DNA of 64,000 nt from Thamnidium elegans (GCA_025201345.1 JAIXMG010000016.1:248001-312000), one strand, 5' to 3'. Counted from the stretch's first letter, positions 10,551 to 24,560 are shown. Translations and numbers: made by a program. The notes: generated from the letters alone by a model not told the origin.

Positions 10551-11282
10551 ATGTCTAGCTTACCATTTACAGTACAAGACGATATTGAAGCGAAAGAAAA
10601 ATACGCATCTACGCAACAAAAGGGTTTGGGATCGCGTAATTGTAATTCTCGTCGTCTAAGACTATGGTTTTTAATAATTATTGCCTCCTTAACTACACTT
10701 GGTTTGGTTACTTATTTCGGAAAATCAGGCTTTGCTACTAGTATTCAGTTGGAGGATGAAGTAGTCACTATAGCAACGGCACAAGCTGAGCCGGTAGATA
10801 CTGCAGTAAAAGAATCTCAAAATAAGCCTTTGGATTTAAAGGATGAGATAACGCAACTTATCAATGATAACGAATTAATTGTTTTTTCCAAAACTTATTG
10901 TCCGTAAGTAAATGTAAAAATAGTTTTATACTTTATAAGTGTATTAATTAACGGGAGGAAAAAAAAAAAAAAAAAAGATTTTCATTAAAAGCCAAGAGAA
11001 TTCTAAGCTCATATGAATTCATTACACCAGTAAAAGTGGTTGAAGTAGATTTGAGAGGTACAGTGACTAAGTTAAGCACACATACATAATATAACTACTA
11101 ACTAGACGAAAATCTTAGATGATGATTATAAGGTCAAGATGGTATTAAAAGAAATTTCTGCAAGAGAAACATTTCCCAACATCTTTCTACATGGTAAAAC
11201 ATTAGGTGGTTCGGATGATCTTGAAGAGTTACATGAAACCGGAACACTAAAACAGTTATTTAATAACCTACTGTTACATTAG
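10551..11282 (+). CDS. Membrane-anchored glutaredoxin (Grx6/Grx7 type)
   Basis: Three exons (10551-10903, 10978-11057, 11119-11282; 597 nt) give 198 residues. A short cytosolic head is followed by one membrane segment, LWFLIIIASLTTLGLVTYFG (about residues 38-57), then a linker and a glutaredoxin fold. The active site is C-P-F-S, split by intron 1, so it has one catalytic cysteine, as in yeast secretory-pathway glutaredoxins Grx6 and Grx7. The glutathione-binding end is recognisable as FLHGKTLGGSDDLEELHETG. The last acceptor chosen (cttag before ATGATG) keeps the frame; the nearer ctag would create a stop. A lumenal ER/Golgi thiol-redox role is inferred from topology. Confidence 0.85.
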
Positions 11283-11392
11283 TCTCTATTAATTTAAACA
11301 CAGATTACAAGTATTTAAATAAAAAAAAGGAACGAAATTTTTTTTTTTTTCTTTTTGTTATATATATTATTTTTAAAAAAAAAACAAAAAAA

Positions 11393-12504
11393 ATGTGGCA
11401 TCGTAGATCTTCTCGTGTAAAGCTTATTTCTATTCAATTATTGGAACCTATTATATTTATCAATCCTGATCAAGATACAGCACCAGTTGTAAGAGGAACA
11501 ATTCATGTCATGTTAGATAAAACAATGATACTTCAAAAATTAAATATTCACTTTCGTGGTACAATTAAAACGCAATGGAAGAAAGGTACATTTTAACAAA
11601 CGAACAAAAAATAACTAAAGTAAACGTTTGCTAAAAATATATTTATTATTTAGAGGGTAAAGTAATTAACTCTGAAAAACAGCTGGTATCTGAAGACCTT
11701 TCATTTTCTTCATTGGGTTCAACAGACAAATTCCCCTTTGAAATGCCATTACCGTCTGGAATACCCGAAACAGTCAACTCAGCAGATATCCATGTTCAAT
11801 ATACGATGACAGTTGATATGGATTATAAAAAGATGAATACTATCTTACATGAACAAGCAACAGAGCAAATCATTTTAGCTCGTTTACCAGATCAATACCC
11901 GATTCGCATGGAACCATTACAAAAGCAATTTTTAGACTGGTGCAAATACTGTATTACCATTGATAAAAAGACAGCTGCTTTAGGTTCTAGACTTCCTGTC
12001 AAAATAGAAATCACTCCATTTGTATCAGGATTTAAATTAAAGCAAGTCTTTTTACAGTTATTGGAACGTCGTACAATAATCAAAAACAACACAGAAAAAA
12101 CAAATCAGTCATGTTACTTTATTTATCCCGCCAAAAATTCGTTAATGCTGTTACCCACAAGGCCTTTAACTCAACCTTGGCAAGCGTCTTGTTACTATCA
12201 ATTACCCGATAACAGCAAATTATCACATTCGACAATGGAATATTCAAACTTTAAAATATCTCATTCCGTACTCGTTTCTTTAATTGTGTGTATACCAGAT
12301 AAGGGTAGACAATTAACAAAGACGATATCATACCAAGTAGATATTGATTTACTTTCAACTCAAGTAAATCAATTAGATGAAAGAGAATACCTTAAATTAC
12401 CCGCCTATAATTGTACTATGACTGGTGAAGAATTAGAAAAGTTAAATCGACATGGACTTGGTATTACTTGTCCACCTTCTTATGAGGAATCAATTGCCGT
12501 TTAA
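11393..12504 (+). CDS. Arrestin-domain trafficking adaptor with PPxY motif
   Basis: Two exons (11393-11585 and 11654-12504; 1044 nt) encode 347 residues. The N-terminal half has the arrestin-N pattern (PVVRGTIHVML, LQKLNIHFRGTIKTQW, FPFEMPLPSGIPETV) and the second half the arrestin-C pattern (GSRLPVKIEITPFVSGFKLK). The tail ends TCPPSYEESIAV, a PPxY motif that in arrestin-related trafficking adaptors recruits Rsp5/Nedd4-type ubiquitin ligases to plasma-membrane transporters. This protein is shorter than many yeast ART proteins and closer to ARRDC length. The cargo cannot be predicted. It is convergent with FANCL, 80 bp away. Confidence 0.8.
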
Positions 12505-12584
12505 AATTATATATATACATATATCTATTTATTATTATTATTGTAGCACTGCCTTGACGGTAATTTTCTTTTGTAAATAAAAAA

Positions 12585-13950
12585 CTATTTTAATATATCT
12601 ACTAAATTAATGTATATAATCAAAATTACCTCATTACAATAAGGACATTTTCCAAATAATATATTAAAACTCTGAGTTGTTGTCGGATTAGAACGTAACC
12701 ACTAAATAAGGAAAAAGAGTCAGTAATTTTAGTTAGTTAGTTTATATGACGTCATATTGCATTATTACTTCATATAGGCATAAGGAATGAAAACCGCGAC
12801 TGCATTTACAAATGACTTGTGGTAATTGATTATTTAAATTATAAGAATAACAAATACCACACTCAATATCGCTTGTATTTGTATAATCTATTGTTGATTG
12901 AACTTGAAACACATTCAATAAATTTTGATGTATACTTTCTTGTTTACACCTAAAAGAAAAACAAGTTTTAGATTTTAATCTAAACAATAAAAACCGAGCC
13001 TTTTACCACTGATAAGATTTCCAATTTGATTTTAATTCTTGTACATTATTTTGACTACCAAAGAACCTAATATGCTTTGGTTTACCGCCTTGATATTCTA
13101 ATTCAAATTGAATATAAAACGAACAATGATTACCCAATGCAATTCGTCTGTAAAAATCATTTCTTTTAGGTTGTTCAGGTTCAATAATATTCATATTCTT
13201 ATCAAGATCATCTAGACAATTAAAAATGACTTGGTACTTTTTGACAATAGTTTCATGTTCTAATAAAACTTGACTCATTGAATACTTTTCCGTCATTTCA
13301 TTTGGTAATTCACATGATATCTGAAGTGGTACAAACGGATACTCTGTTGGCACCATCACCTTTAATAAATGATCTCGATTGGCATCATCTCTTTATATAT
13401 ATATATATATATATTAATTACATGCACAATACAAGATAACAAACTATTTACCTTGTTTTAAATATAATCTCTTCCATCGTATCAGACATTGTTTCAATAC
13501 GATCAAATCCAACTTTTATTAGTTCGGAATAAATGTTGGACATTCGTTCAGAAGAATACTGAAACCCTCTCTTTGTTGTCAATGCTTCCTTTTTTTTTTT
13601 TTTTTTTTTAAAGAAGCTTATCAGATACACTTAATTATTTATATTTGTAATGTATATACCAGTATTTCTTTTAGTTCACTTAAAAATGACATGATATCAG
13701 TAGCTTGTTTCAACTTTATTTCAATTACTTTTTTGCATTGATTGACAAGCTGTTCAAGTTCAGGCGATCCAACTAAATGGTGTCCTAATTGTACCTGAAT
13801 CAAGTACTCTTTATTCTATCATTTTTATTATTATTACAATAGTCATTTTGCCAAGTTCGTGTTGGTATTTACATGAATAGGTATATAACCTTTATAAATC
13901 TTATTTTCTTCATCAACTGGTACAATTAAAGGGAAAGGTACATTACTCAT
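12585..13950 (-). CDS. FANCL: FANCL, Fanconi anaemia E3 ubiquitin ligase
   Basis: Six exons with GT-AG borders give about 340 residues, near the usual ~375. The middle region (URD/DRWD-type) reads VMVPTEYPFVPLQISCELP and FYIQFELEYQGGKP. The C-terminal RING-like domain begins ECGICYSY, continues with CKCSRGFHSLCLYE and WLRSNPTTTQSFNILFG, and ends KCPYC. The phrase TTTQSFNILFGKCPYC is highly characteristic of FANCL. In animals this is the catalytic subunit of the Fanconi core complex and monoubiquitylates FANCD2/FANCI during crosslink repair. Ascomycete yeasts lack it, so its presence supports an early-diverging fungus. The gene diverges from the SANT/Myb gene with only 171 bp between start codons, suggesting a shared promoter region. 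Confidence 0.88.
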
Positions 13951-14121
13951 TTACTATATAAAAAAAAAAGAATAAAAAAAAACAAAAAAAACGCGTTTAC
14001 CTCAAAAATAGAAAAAAAACGCGACGTGGTAAAAATAATTTCAAAGTCCCCGTTTGTCAAAAAAAAAAAGCAATATTTTTTTTTTCTTTCTTTCTTTCTT
14101 TTCTTACGGCAAACTTATAGA

Positions 14122-15128
14122 ATGTATTCAGCTAAACCACGTAGTATGACAGCAGGAGCACGTAATGTGCTCCGGTCAAACGATTCAGCAAGTCTTTGGA
14201 ACTGTACATTATCACCTGGCTGGACCGACGAAGAATCCGAAACCTTAAGAAAGGCTTTAATGAAGTTTGGTGTTGGTAACTGGGCAAAGATCATTGAAAG
14301 TAATTGTTTGCCTGGTAAAACCAATGCACAAATGAATCTTCAGTTGCAACGTTTATTAGGCCAACAAAGTACAGCAGGTAAAGAAAAGAAAAACATAAAT
14401 ATTTTTTCGTGTACTGATCCTCCTTTTTGCAGAGTTTGCAAGTCTTCATATTGATCCCAAAGTTGTTGGAGCAAAGAATGCTAAAATTCAAGGACCACAT
14501 ATTAAACGAAAGAATAATTGTATTGTTAATACAGGAGGAAAGCTTTCGCGTGAGGAATTAAAACAAAGAGTGATCAGTAACAGAGAAAAGTAACGACAAT
14601 AACAAAGACGGGTTGAATTCGACAACTAATATTATTTTTTTGTAGATACCAACTTCCCGATGCAGACTGGAAAGATATTGTTTTACCTAAAGTAGCCGAT
14701 GTAAGTTTTTTTTTTATGTGTATGTATAGAAATGATGGTAGTTAAACAAAAAGGGGGGAATGTAGCCTGTAGTGACGCTGGAATTAAAAAAAGAGGATTT
14801 GAAACGCTTAAAATTAGAATTAGAAAAAGTACAAGAATGTATCGTAAAGATCAAGGGTGCACACCCAACTCGTATTGATAAATTAAAGAGTAATTTGCTG
14901 TCTACATTAAACTCACCTCAGACACCTGGTACACCTACGCCTGAACCTATTGACAAGATCGAACCAATTGAAGAAGATCAAGATTTACTCTTGGCCATTG
15001 AATTACAAAAGGAAGAAGATGCAAAGGGTATTTATGAGCTAGATACAGAAGAAGAAGATGAAGATGATGATTTTAGCCATGCCAAGAAAAGAAAGCTTGC
15101 TAGTAAAAAAAAGGTTACACGTAAATAA
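14122..15128 (+). CDS. Single-SANT/Myb domain protein
   Basis: Four exons (14122-14377, 14433-14589, 14646-14700, 14766-15128; 831 nt) encode 276 residues. Residues ~35-85 form one SANT/Myb repeat with the three spaced tryptophan/hydrophobic positions (WTDEESETLRKALMKFG, NWAKIIES, then LPGKTNAQMNLQLQRLLG). The middle is helical and charged, followed by a TP-rich stretch, an acidic run (EEEDEDDD) and a basic C-terminus (KKRKLASKKK) that could be a nuclear localisation signal. One SANT repeat alone is more typical of chromatin-complex subunits than of sequence-specific Myb factors. I do not recognise a named orthologue. Confidence 0.75.
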
Positions 15129-15223
15129 TAAAGAAACGCCTCACCAGCCTCAATTACAAGTTTTATTTACTAAGCCAAATATAATTTTCCCTTTTTTTTT
15201 TTTCCCTTTTTTTCTCTTTCTTT

Positions 15224-15254
<31 letters not shown>

Positions 15255-15266
15255 CTTATATATAAT

Positions 15267-16146
15267 ATGGATTGTTGTGGTTCTTCAAGTGACGAAGCTC
15301 TCAAGAGAAAGATTGTTATTGTAGGTGATGGTGCGTGTGGAAAAACTAGTTTATTAAGTCGGTTTAGTCGAGGAAAATTCCCAGAAGTAAAATAATAAAA
15401 AAAAAAAAAAGAAAAAGATAATATCTTAAACCTCTTTTCTTTCCCTTTTTTTTTTTTTTTGGCTGTGTAGGGTGACTATATTCCAACTATTTTCGATAAT
15501 ACTGTAAAAGATATGATGGTAGACCATAAACCGGTAGTGGCAGAGCTTTGGGATACTGCAGGTAATAATGATAATACAAAAAAAAAAAAAAAGTAATTGT
15601 TATTGATCAGCCCTTTCCAAATATAGGCCAAGAGGATTTTGATAGACTAAGAACATTATCATATCCTGATTCTGATGTAGTTCTTATCACTTTCTCTGTT
15701 GATATACCTGAATCATTAGAGAATATTACAGAAAAGGTTTTTTTTTTATATATATATATATACTTTTTATTTATAACTGTAACTAAATAAACTCAATTAT
15801 GTATAGTGGATGCCTGAAGTCAAGAGATACTGTCCTGGTTTGCCTATACTTTTAGTTGCTTGTAAAATCGATTTAAGGAATCAATCACATATCTTGCAAG
15901 AACTAGAAAAGCAATCTCTGCAACCTGTTACTTTCCAACAAGTAAAGTTAACAAAAATCAATTGATCACACTTAATGATATTAACTATCTCTCTCTCTCT
16001 CTCTTTAGGGTTCTGCTGTAGCAAGAGAAATTGGAGCATATAAATATATTGAGTGTTCTGCATTAACTGGTCAAGGAGTACCTGAGGTATTTAATTCGGC
16101 TATTAGAAGTACAATGAAAAAATCTTCTAGTTGTATCATCATGTAA
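15267..16146 (+). CDS. Rho-family small GTPase
   Basis: Five exons (15267-15386, 15471-15561, 15627-15736, 15807-15941, 16009-16146; 594 nt) encode 197 residues. G-box motifs are present in order: GDGACGKT (P-loop), effector loop [22 protein letters not shown] (switch II), CKIDLRN (Rho variant of NKxD), and ECSAL. A Rho insert-like segment lies after CKIDLRN. The C-terminus is CIIM, a CaaX box predicting prenylation and membrane targeting, and the N-terminal MDCCGS adds two cysteines, a feature shared with Rho3-type proteins where the N-terminus is palmitoylated. A role in actin polarity or exocytosis at hyphal tips is inferred from the family. Rho1 type is the alternative. Confidence 0.88.
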
Positions 16147-16591
16147 TCTCTCTCTCTCTATCTATCTCTCTATCTTGTTTTGTGAAAGTGTGTGATGATG
16201 CCCACACTTTATTTAATAAGCTCTTTTTGTCTCTCTATCTCTTTCATTGACTAAATATATATATATATAATAATAATAATCATAATAAACTCTCTTTCAT
16301 AATACCGAAACATGTAGTAATCTTTTCTTTTTCGGCCTAATTCACGGCAAATAGGCTTTCTGTGTACGTGTGTGCGTGCGTGCGTATTTGTCAAGACAAC
16401 TGAATCAGGGTCGGCACTACAAGAAAAAAAAAGTGTCCTCCTCTGTATATATATATATATATATACATGTATAAACGCAAATTTGATTCATCTCATAAAA
16501 TATTTACAACATTGTCTCATTTAACATTATATAATGTATGTGAAGGTTTCAAATAAAATTTATTTTAGTTATTTTATGATCTGAATTGAAT
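16147..16591. other. Intergenic region with pyrimidine microsatellites
   Basis: CT/CTAT microsatellite tracts (16145-16175), TA runs (16256-16270 and 16447-16465) and a gtgcgtgcgtgcgt tract (16372-16385) lie between the convergent Rho and P1 genes. No gene is seen. Confidence 0.6.
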
Positions 16592-17052
16592 TTAATCAAA
16601 GAGACCTAATATATATAAAATGGTTAGTCATTAAGCTATTTTCAAAAAAAAAAACAATCAACTTACCGAAACCCATATCATCGTCGGACTCTTCCTTCTC
16701 TTCGACCTTCTCCTCTTCAGCAGGAGCATCGGAAGAGCTGGCAGCGGCACCACCAGCAGAGACAGCAGGTCCAGAACCAGGGGCACCAACGTTTAAGAGA
16801 AGGGCCTTAAGGTCTTGACCAGCGAGAGCCTTAGCATAGAGGGAGAACCAGATGGGTTCAACTTCAATACCGGCAGCAGCGACTAAAGTCTGGAGCTTAT
16901 CAGCCTGTATATATATAAAAAAAAAATGTTAAGTTTTAGTATGTAATCTTTTTTTTCAATCCGTTTCCAAAAAAAAATCTACGTACAGTGATTTCAACGT
17001 TATCATCTTCAAGGATGAGAGCAGCATAAACAACAGCGAGTTCGGCGGACAT
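16592..17052 (-). CDS. RPP1: 60S acidic ribosomal protein P1
   Basis: Three exons: 17052-16987 encodes [20 protein letters not shown] plus IT, a middle exon ends MGFG after the acidic hinge, and a short last exon supplies LFD and the stop at 16592. The protein is about 110 residues, as usual for P1. It has the N-terminal dimerisation helices, an alanine/glycine-rich hinge ([15 protein letters not shown]), an acidic run, and the nearly invariant DDMGFGLFD tail that recruits elongation factors to the ribosomal stalk. Codon use is that of a highly expressed gene (GGT, GCT, GCC, AAG). Confidence 0.92.
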
Positions 17053-17732
17053 GATAAAAGGTATGGATGTCGCAAGTAACGATTTAACCCGAGGGATACA
17101 AGACGATTAAAGAGCTTTTTATATTTCGCCATTTTGAAATTTATTATATTCATTTTCGCTTTTTGGCTCTTTCTTTTTTGGTAGTGGGTTTGGGAGGGTT
17201 TTTTTTTGGTTCGGTCCGGAAAGTATTCTCGAACAAGTCGCTCAAATTGTAAACGAGTTAAAAATCGCTCTCAATTTGAAGAGAGGCCCTGAAAATTATC
17301 TTTTTATCGAAACTTGAGTATGGCGTTACCTACTATACATATGTAACTGATAAAACTCGAGTACATGTTTGTGTAAAGAAATTTTTTTTTTTTGATCAAA
17401 GTCTATTTGCATAGACTTTTAGATACAGTAACATAAATCCACGTGTTTTATAAAGCTATTTAGCAGTTTACCGGGGAGTTCGTTCTGGTACAGTGAACCC
17501 TGTAGTGCGTCTTGAAAAGAAAAAAAGGACATGCAAATATATTAAATTTGTGTTATTTTTAAAAAAACATGTTTTATTTTATTATTCACTCTAAAAGAAA
17601 GTCAAAAAATAAGATGAAATAACACTTTGGGAAAATACAAAAAAGATAATGGAGGAGGAAGAGGGAGAGGAAAAAAAGGAAAAGACACAAAAGTTTATAG
17701 AAAAAAAACTAATTCTTTAACTTACAAACAAA
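17053..17732. other. Intergenic region between P1 and ATP2
   Basis: The stretch contains the leader of the leftward P1 gene and the 3' end of ATP2. No reading frame in it is convincing. A-rich polypurine sequence (17640-17700) precedes the ATP2 stop on the plus strand. Confidence 0.5.
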
Positions 17733-19555
<1,823 letters not shown>

Positions 19556-20097
19556 TTTTTTCTTCTTTGGGTGGAAAAAAAAAAAGAGAGAAGGGTTAAA
19601 AAAATAAAAGAAAAAAAGTTTGTAGAAATTATATACACGCCCCCCCCTGGGGCTTTTTGCTGATGTTTAAAATTTTCTTTCTTACGCGCACACCCTCATT
19701 TTCGCCCCGCTTTAAAAGTGTAATTGTTATTCGTGACGTATATCTTTTTTTTTTTCGCTGGCTGAGCTTTATTTTATTTTTTCCCAGAGCTGTCAAAATT
19801 TGTAGGTATAATTTCAATGCCTGGTAAATTAAACTGTGGGGTATTCAAATACAAATTGGTCCGTTTTGGTTAGTGGTTTATGGAGAGTTGGAGTAAACTG
19901 ATCTTTTTTTTTTACCTCGAGTAGCAAGTACCTTGTTCAAAAAAAAAAAACTCCCCCCACAATCTTTTTTTTTTCTGGGAAGAACTTAGTATAAAATCCT
20001 CAGGGGGGTCGTTCAATTTTTTTCACTTCAAAAAAAAAGAAAAATGCTTTTACCGCGCAAATATATCTTGTGTCTGCAAATATATTAAACAAGAAAA
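19556..20097. other. ATP2 upstream region
   Basis: AT-rich with short A/T runs and a few CCCC tracts. It should contain the ATP2 promoter, but no specific site can be named. Confidence 0.45.
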
Positions 20098-20448
20098 TTA
20101 GAGCTTCTTTTTACTTCTAACATGTCTTTTTATTTTAGTAGAAAAAAAAATCGTTGAAACAGTTAAAGAGCATTCCTTTGATAGTTTTGTAAATATGTGT
20201 AATTGAATTAATAAACCTCTTTCTACTGAGCGAGCGTAACTAGAAGTGGAAACTTTGGTCCACGATTCAGTTATCAGCTTGCATCCACCGATATCAACTA
20301 ACGCCTGAAATATAGAGTTAGAATTGTTATTTTTACATACACAGAAACTTGGGCTTACCGTTCTAAATGATATCATATAGCTCTTAACTACCTTTTTCTT
20401 CAGAAATATATCATTTGTATTTAAACGTATTTTTTTTACTAACAGCAC
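20098..20448 (-). CDS. Small hypothetical ORF with possible intron
   Basis: The frame stays open for 116 codons. A GTAAGC...TTTCAG segment (about 20304-20357) looks like a 54-nt intron of length divisible by three, so the frame is open with or without it. The spliced product would read ISFRT then ALVDIGGCKLITESWTKV. I recognise no family. Codon use is rather random and the gene stands alone in a gene-poor stretch, so it may be a transposon remnant or a chance frame. Confidence 0.25.
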   Translation of the reverse strand: MLLVKKIRLNTNDIFLKKKVVKSYMISFRTVSPSFCVCKNNNSNSIFQALVDIGGCKLITESWTKVSTSSYARSVERGLLIQLHIFTKLSKECSLTVSTIFFSTKIKRHVRSKKKL

Positions 20449-22641
20449 TGCATTCTTGTTTAATATATTACGTAGCGATTTATGTAAAACACTTGAGCTA
20501 TTCCCGGATAGTTAATTCGATTATATAAATATCTTTTAACATACCCATACCTGATTTTATATAAAATAACGTCTTATACAAAGTTTACGCATAATGTTCT
20601 CTAACCTTACTCTATTTGTACTTGGTGCTTTAGTAAATACTCTACTGCTGTCGCTTCAGCGAAATTAAAAGAAAACGCTTTGCTTAGACTGCAAGTGCAT
20701 GATTTTTTAGTTTTTATAAAATAATTAAAAAAAAATTGCTGGGCGGGGTATGGTCTCCAGATTATATCCCCATTGTTTCAATTATATGGGAAATGGTTAA
20801 CTACTCCTGCATCATTGATATTTAGGCGAAACAGTAATGTTATTTTTTATATACTCTTATTTTCTATAGAGTACCTATCAAATCCATTTAAAAGATCTGA
20901 TAAGCGGTAAATATCTATTCTCAAACTACAAAAAGTTTATATAAGGCGTAGTAAAGCATATTACTGGTGCTAATAGTTACTAAATAAATACTACAAAAAA
21001 AAAGGGGGGGGGGACGCATAGTTGCAACATATTCTCACAGTAAAAAATATACTAGAGGATAAACATTAAAAATACATACGATTTTCATTGCAAGTACTAG
21101 AAACTTGTAAAATCACTATAATTTTTCAGCTGTACAGTTTTAAACTAGTGCTAGTCCGAGGAGGATTTCTTAATATTCTAAGCGTCGTGATTGCTTAATT
21201 TTAATAACTATAATCTACCTCGTAGTACCAGATACTAGCAGTTCAAACAATTGTTGTGGCGCTGAATATTACGTTAAACTCTCACAAATATACGTTAATT
21301 CGATATAAATAACCTTAATAGCAGTGAACAGTTGCGAAAAAAGCGGCATCTATCAAAATAAGCTTATCAGTAAAATTATTTTGACATTATCTAGATGATT
21401 TTATATGTCTTTATTTGCCAGGGTTTTCAGTGTTCATGCTTACAAGATTTTACAATATACTGACTTGACACCCCTGAAAAAAAAAGCTGTCAAATCTTTA
21501 GTTACTTGTTTTCCTTCTCTAGCATAAAAAGCAAATATCTCCAACCATGCAGGTAGTGTTATTAGAGAAGAAGAAGAAGGTCATATTTGCCGGTATAACA
21601 ACAAGACACTTTTTTTCAGTGCGGCGAGTCTGATTCAAAAGAGCAGGATAATATTATCAGGTATTCCTTCCAGACCACCTTGTTTATTACGTAGTAGTAA
21701 TTTACTCGGATAAGATATAAGTAGAAATCTCTATGCAACCGGCTTTTCTTAGAAAACGAATCCGCGATACAAGTAAAACTATCAATTTAATATCCCGCAT
21801 TTTTTTTTTTTTTTATCTTTTGCATCAGTGGAGGGGAGTTTTTTATGTATAAATGTTTACAAAAAAAGACGCACTGTTACCAAAATTACGCGGTATAGTG
21901 TCATAATATTAATAGGATCGGGGTACTATACTTTGTAAAAAAAAAAAAAGTACTCACACAATTCAAAACTAGTGATGAAACAACATTTTTATGTGCTCGG
22001 CCGAGAGAATGCATTGATGATAAATATTTATACAGACTTAACCTAGCGTATAAGACGAATCGGACGTTTCTTTTTATAAAGTATATGCATATACAAAGGC
22101 AAAAAGTACCATGGCCCATTTGGTGATTCGATATTTTAATTAGCCGCTCATTTTTTCATGACGCAATTTAAAAATCAGGTTTTTTTTTTTTGTTCACTTT
22201 AAAACTATTAGATGTTATCAGTAATTCTGATATAATCAATATTAGTGTAATCATTTGACTTTTATTTATGTTTACTTTACTAAGAAAAAGGTAAAGTAAA
22301 AAAAAAAGGCAGAAAAAAAAAAGAGGTCGCAAAAAATAAAATAAAATAAAAAAAAAAAGATTAGAAAATAAAGCTTTTTGAAAGCACATGAAATTTATTT
22401 CCTTGGGTTGTATTTTACGCGTTTTTCAAATAAAATGGTTGGGAAAAAACGTGTGAATCCGAGTCCATCAAAAGTCATCAACCAATGGATGGATTCAGAT
22501 TATTAGAGGAGATCGGATTTCGCTTAAAGAAAGCTAAAATTTTGCGAGTCATGGATTTTTGGAAAATATAAAAATCCCCAACCCGTCTTTTTTTTTCTAA
22601 TTCTTCTTCTTTTACTTCATTTTCATAGAACTATATCAATA
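20449..22641. other. Gene-poor region upstream of PGK
   Basis: Over 2 kb of AT-rich sequence with many stops in all frames. Homopolymer runs occur, including a ggggggggg run near 21004 and T runs at 21799-21815. The last ~250 bp contain CT-rich blocks (22585-22625) just before the PGK start and probably include its promoter. Nothing else is recognised. Confidence 0.45.
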
Positions 22642-24163
22642 ATGTCTTTGTCCAACAAACTTTCTATTCGCGATCTTGACCTTAAGAACAAGCGTGTCCT
22701 CATTCGGTAAAAAAAATCGATTTTTTTATTTTAAAAAGCAGCTTGTTGTCGCTTTAATACTCATATATACATTTTTACGTGTAGTGTTGACTTCAACGTC
22801 CCTCTTGATAAGGAAGGAAACATCACCAACAACAACCGTATTGTTCAAGCTCTTCCTACTGTTGAATATGCTCTTAACCAAGGTGCTGCTGCTGTTATTT
22901 TGATGTCTCATCTTGGTCGTCCCAATGGTGAAGTTGTCGCCAAGTACTCTCTTAAGCCTGTTGCTGCTGAAGTTGAGAAGCTCTTAAATAAGTCTGTTGA
23001 GTTCCTTAACGATTGTGTTGGTCCTGAAGTTGAAAAGACCTGTAAATCCGCCACTGGTGGTAAGGTTATCCTTTTAGAGAACCTCCGTTTCCATATTGAG
23101 GAAGAGGGTTCTGCCAAGGTTGATGGTAATAAGGTCAAGGCTGATCCCGAGGCCGTTAAGAAGTTCCGCGCTTCTTTAACTTCTCTTGCTGATGTCTACG
23201 TTAACGATGCTTTCGGTACCGCTCATCGTGCTCACTCTTCCATGGTCGGTGTTGATGTTTCTCAACGTGCTGCTGGTTTGCTTATGCAAAAGGAACTCGA
23301 ATACTTTGCTAAGGCTCTCGAGAACCCTGCTCGTCCTTTCCTTGCCATCCTCGGTGGTGCCAAGGTCTCCGATAAGATTATGTTGATTGAAAACATGCTC
23401 GATAAGGTTGATGCTTTAATCGTTTGTGGTGGTATGGCTTTCACCTTCAAGAAGACTCTTGATAACGTCAAGGTAATTATTAGTTTTTTTTTATTATTAT
23501 CGGGAAGTTTTTTTTTTTTTTTTTTTTTTTTTGTAAAAATCATGGGTTTCACCTACGAAAAAAAAAAAAAAAAAAAAGAACGCGTGGTTTATTTGATTTT
23601 CCTGAGGCACACTTTTGCATTAAAATACCGATTATACTAAACTTTTTTTTTAATTTACATAGATTGGTACTTCTCTCTTCGATGAATCTGGTGCCAAGTT
23701 GGTCAAGGACCTCATGAAGAAGGCTGAAGAAAAGAACGTCAAGATGATCTTCCCTGTTGATTTCATCACTGCTGATAAGTTCGCTTCTGATGCCAAGACT
23801 GGTTATGCTACTGATGCTACCGGTATCCCTGACGAATGGATGGGTCTTGACTGTGGTAAGGAATCTTCCAAGATCTTCCGTGACGAAATCTTGAAGGCAA
23901 AGACCATTGTCTGGAACGGTCCTTCCGGCGTTTTCGAATTCGATGCTTTCGCTAATGGTACTAAGGATGTCCTTAACGCTGTTGTCGATGCTACCAACAA
24001 CGGTGCTACTACTATCATTGGTGGTGGTGATACCGCTACTGCTGCCCTCAAGTGGGGTGCCGGTGAAAAGGTCTCTCATATCTCCACTGGTGGTGGTGCC
24101 TCTCTCGAACTTCTCGAGGGTAAGGAACTCCCTGGTGTCACTGCTCTCTCCAGCAAGAACTAA
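22642..24163 (+). CDS. PGK1: Phosphoglycerate kinase
   Basis: Three exons (22642-22706, 22785-23472, 23663-24163; 1254 nt) encode 417 residues, matching fungal PGK (~415). The glycolytic enzyme transfers phosphate from 1,3-bisphosphoglycerate to ADP. Visible motifs are RVDFNVPL (substrate basic patch), [52 protein letters not shown] and [13 protein letters not shown] at the nucleotide site. The second intron (~190 bp) holds T and A homopolymers of 15-25 bases. Codon use is very biased (GGT, GTT/GTC, AAG), as for an abundant protein. Long antisense open frames over this gene are shadows. Confidence 0.97.
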
Positions 24164-24435
24164 ATTGTTTTTCATATAAACTCCAAAGAAATTTCATGTA
24201 TCATTTTTAAAATAAATTCATTTGTTAATAAGTATTCTATGTATATATACACATATATAAATTGATGTCTGTCCTTGCTGTACTATGTGGGAAAAAAGAG
24301 ATGGGGCCTATACGTACTACCAGACTAATTCTCTAAGAGTATTTAGTCCGACTCTATACCAGGTGCTACATAACAATCACTAGCGAATCAGCAAGAGTAA
24401 TTTCAGTATCTGGTGAACAGGCTGAAAAGATCATA
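24164..24435. other. PGK 3' region
   Basis: Starts with the PGK 3' end, including an aataaa-like signal near 24210. No gene is seen. Confidence 0.4.
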
Positions 24436-24560
24436 TATTCCAACTGAAGTATCGTACAAGCAATGTACCTACGACCAGTTTTCCTGGATAGATCAGCAGA
24501 CTTTAACCCATTTTGAGACGTCAATATCTCGATAGACAAGATCAATGATACCTCGATCTA
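24436..24560 (+). pseudogene. Second relic of the LINE-type reverse transcriptase tail
   Basis: The bases encode YDQFSWIDQQTLTHFETSIS and then a stop. This matches FDQSSWIDQQAITLFEMSIS of the minus-strand relic at 2138-2461, and the DNA match continues past the stop into cgatagacaa and caatgatac. A short deletion separates the two copies after SIS. Only the last ~120 bp of the element remain. Confidence 0.6.

Noticed and set aside
14026..14121. Upstream in-frame extension of the SANT/Myb gene.
   Set aside because: It is mostly poly-lysine and poly-phenylalanine from A and T runs; the ATG at 14122 begins the conserved sequence.
22908..24175. Antisense ORFs of 76-208 residues across PGK.
   Set aside because: Same reason: strong codon bias in the sense gene leaves the antisense frame open.
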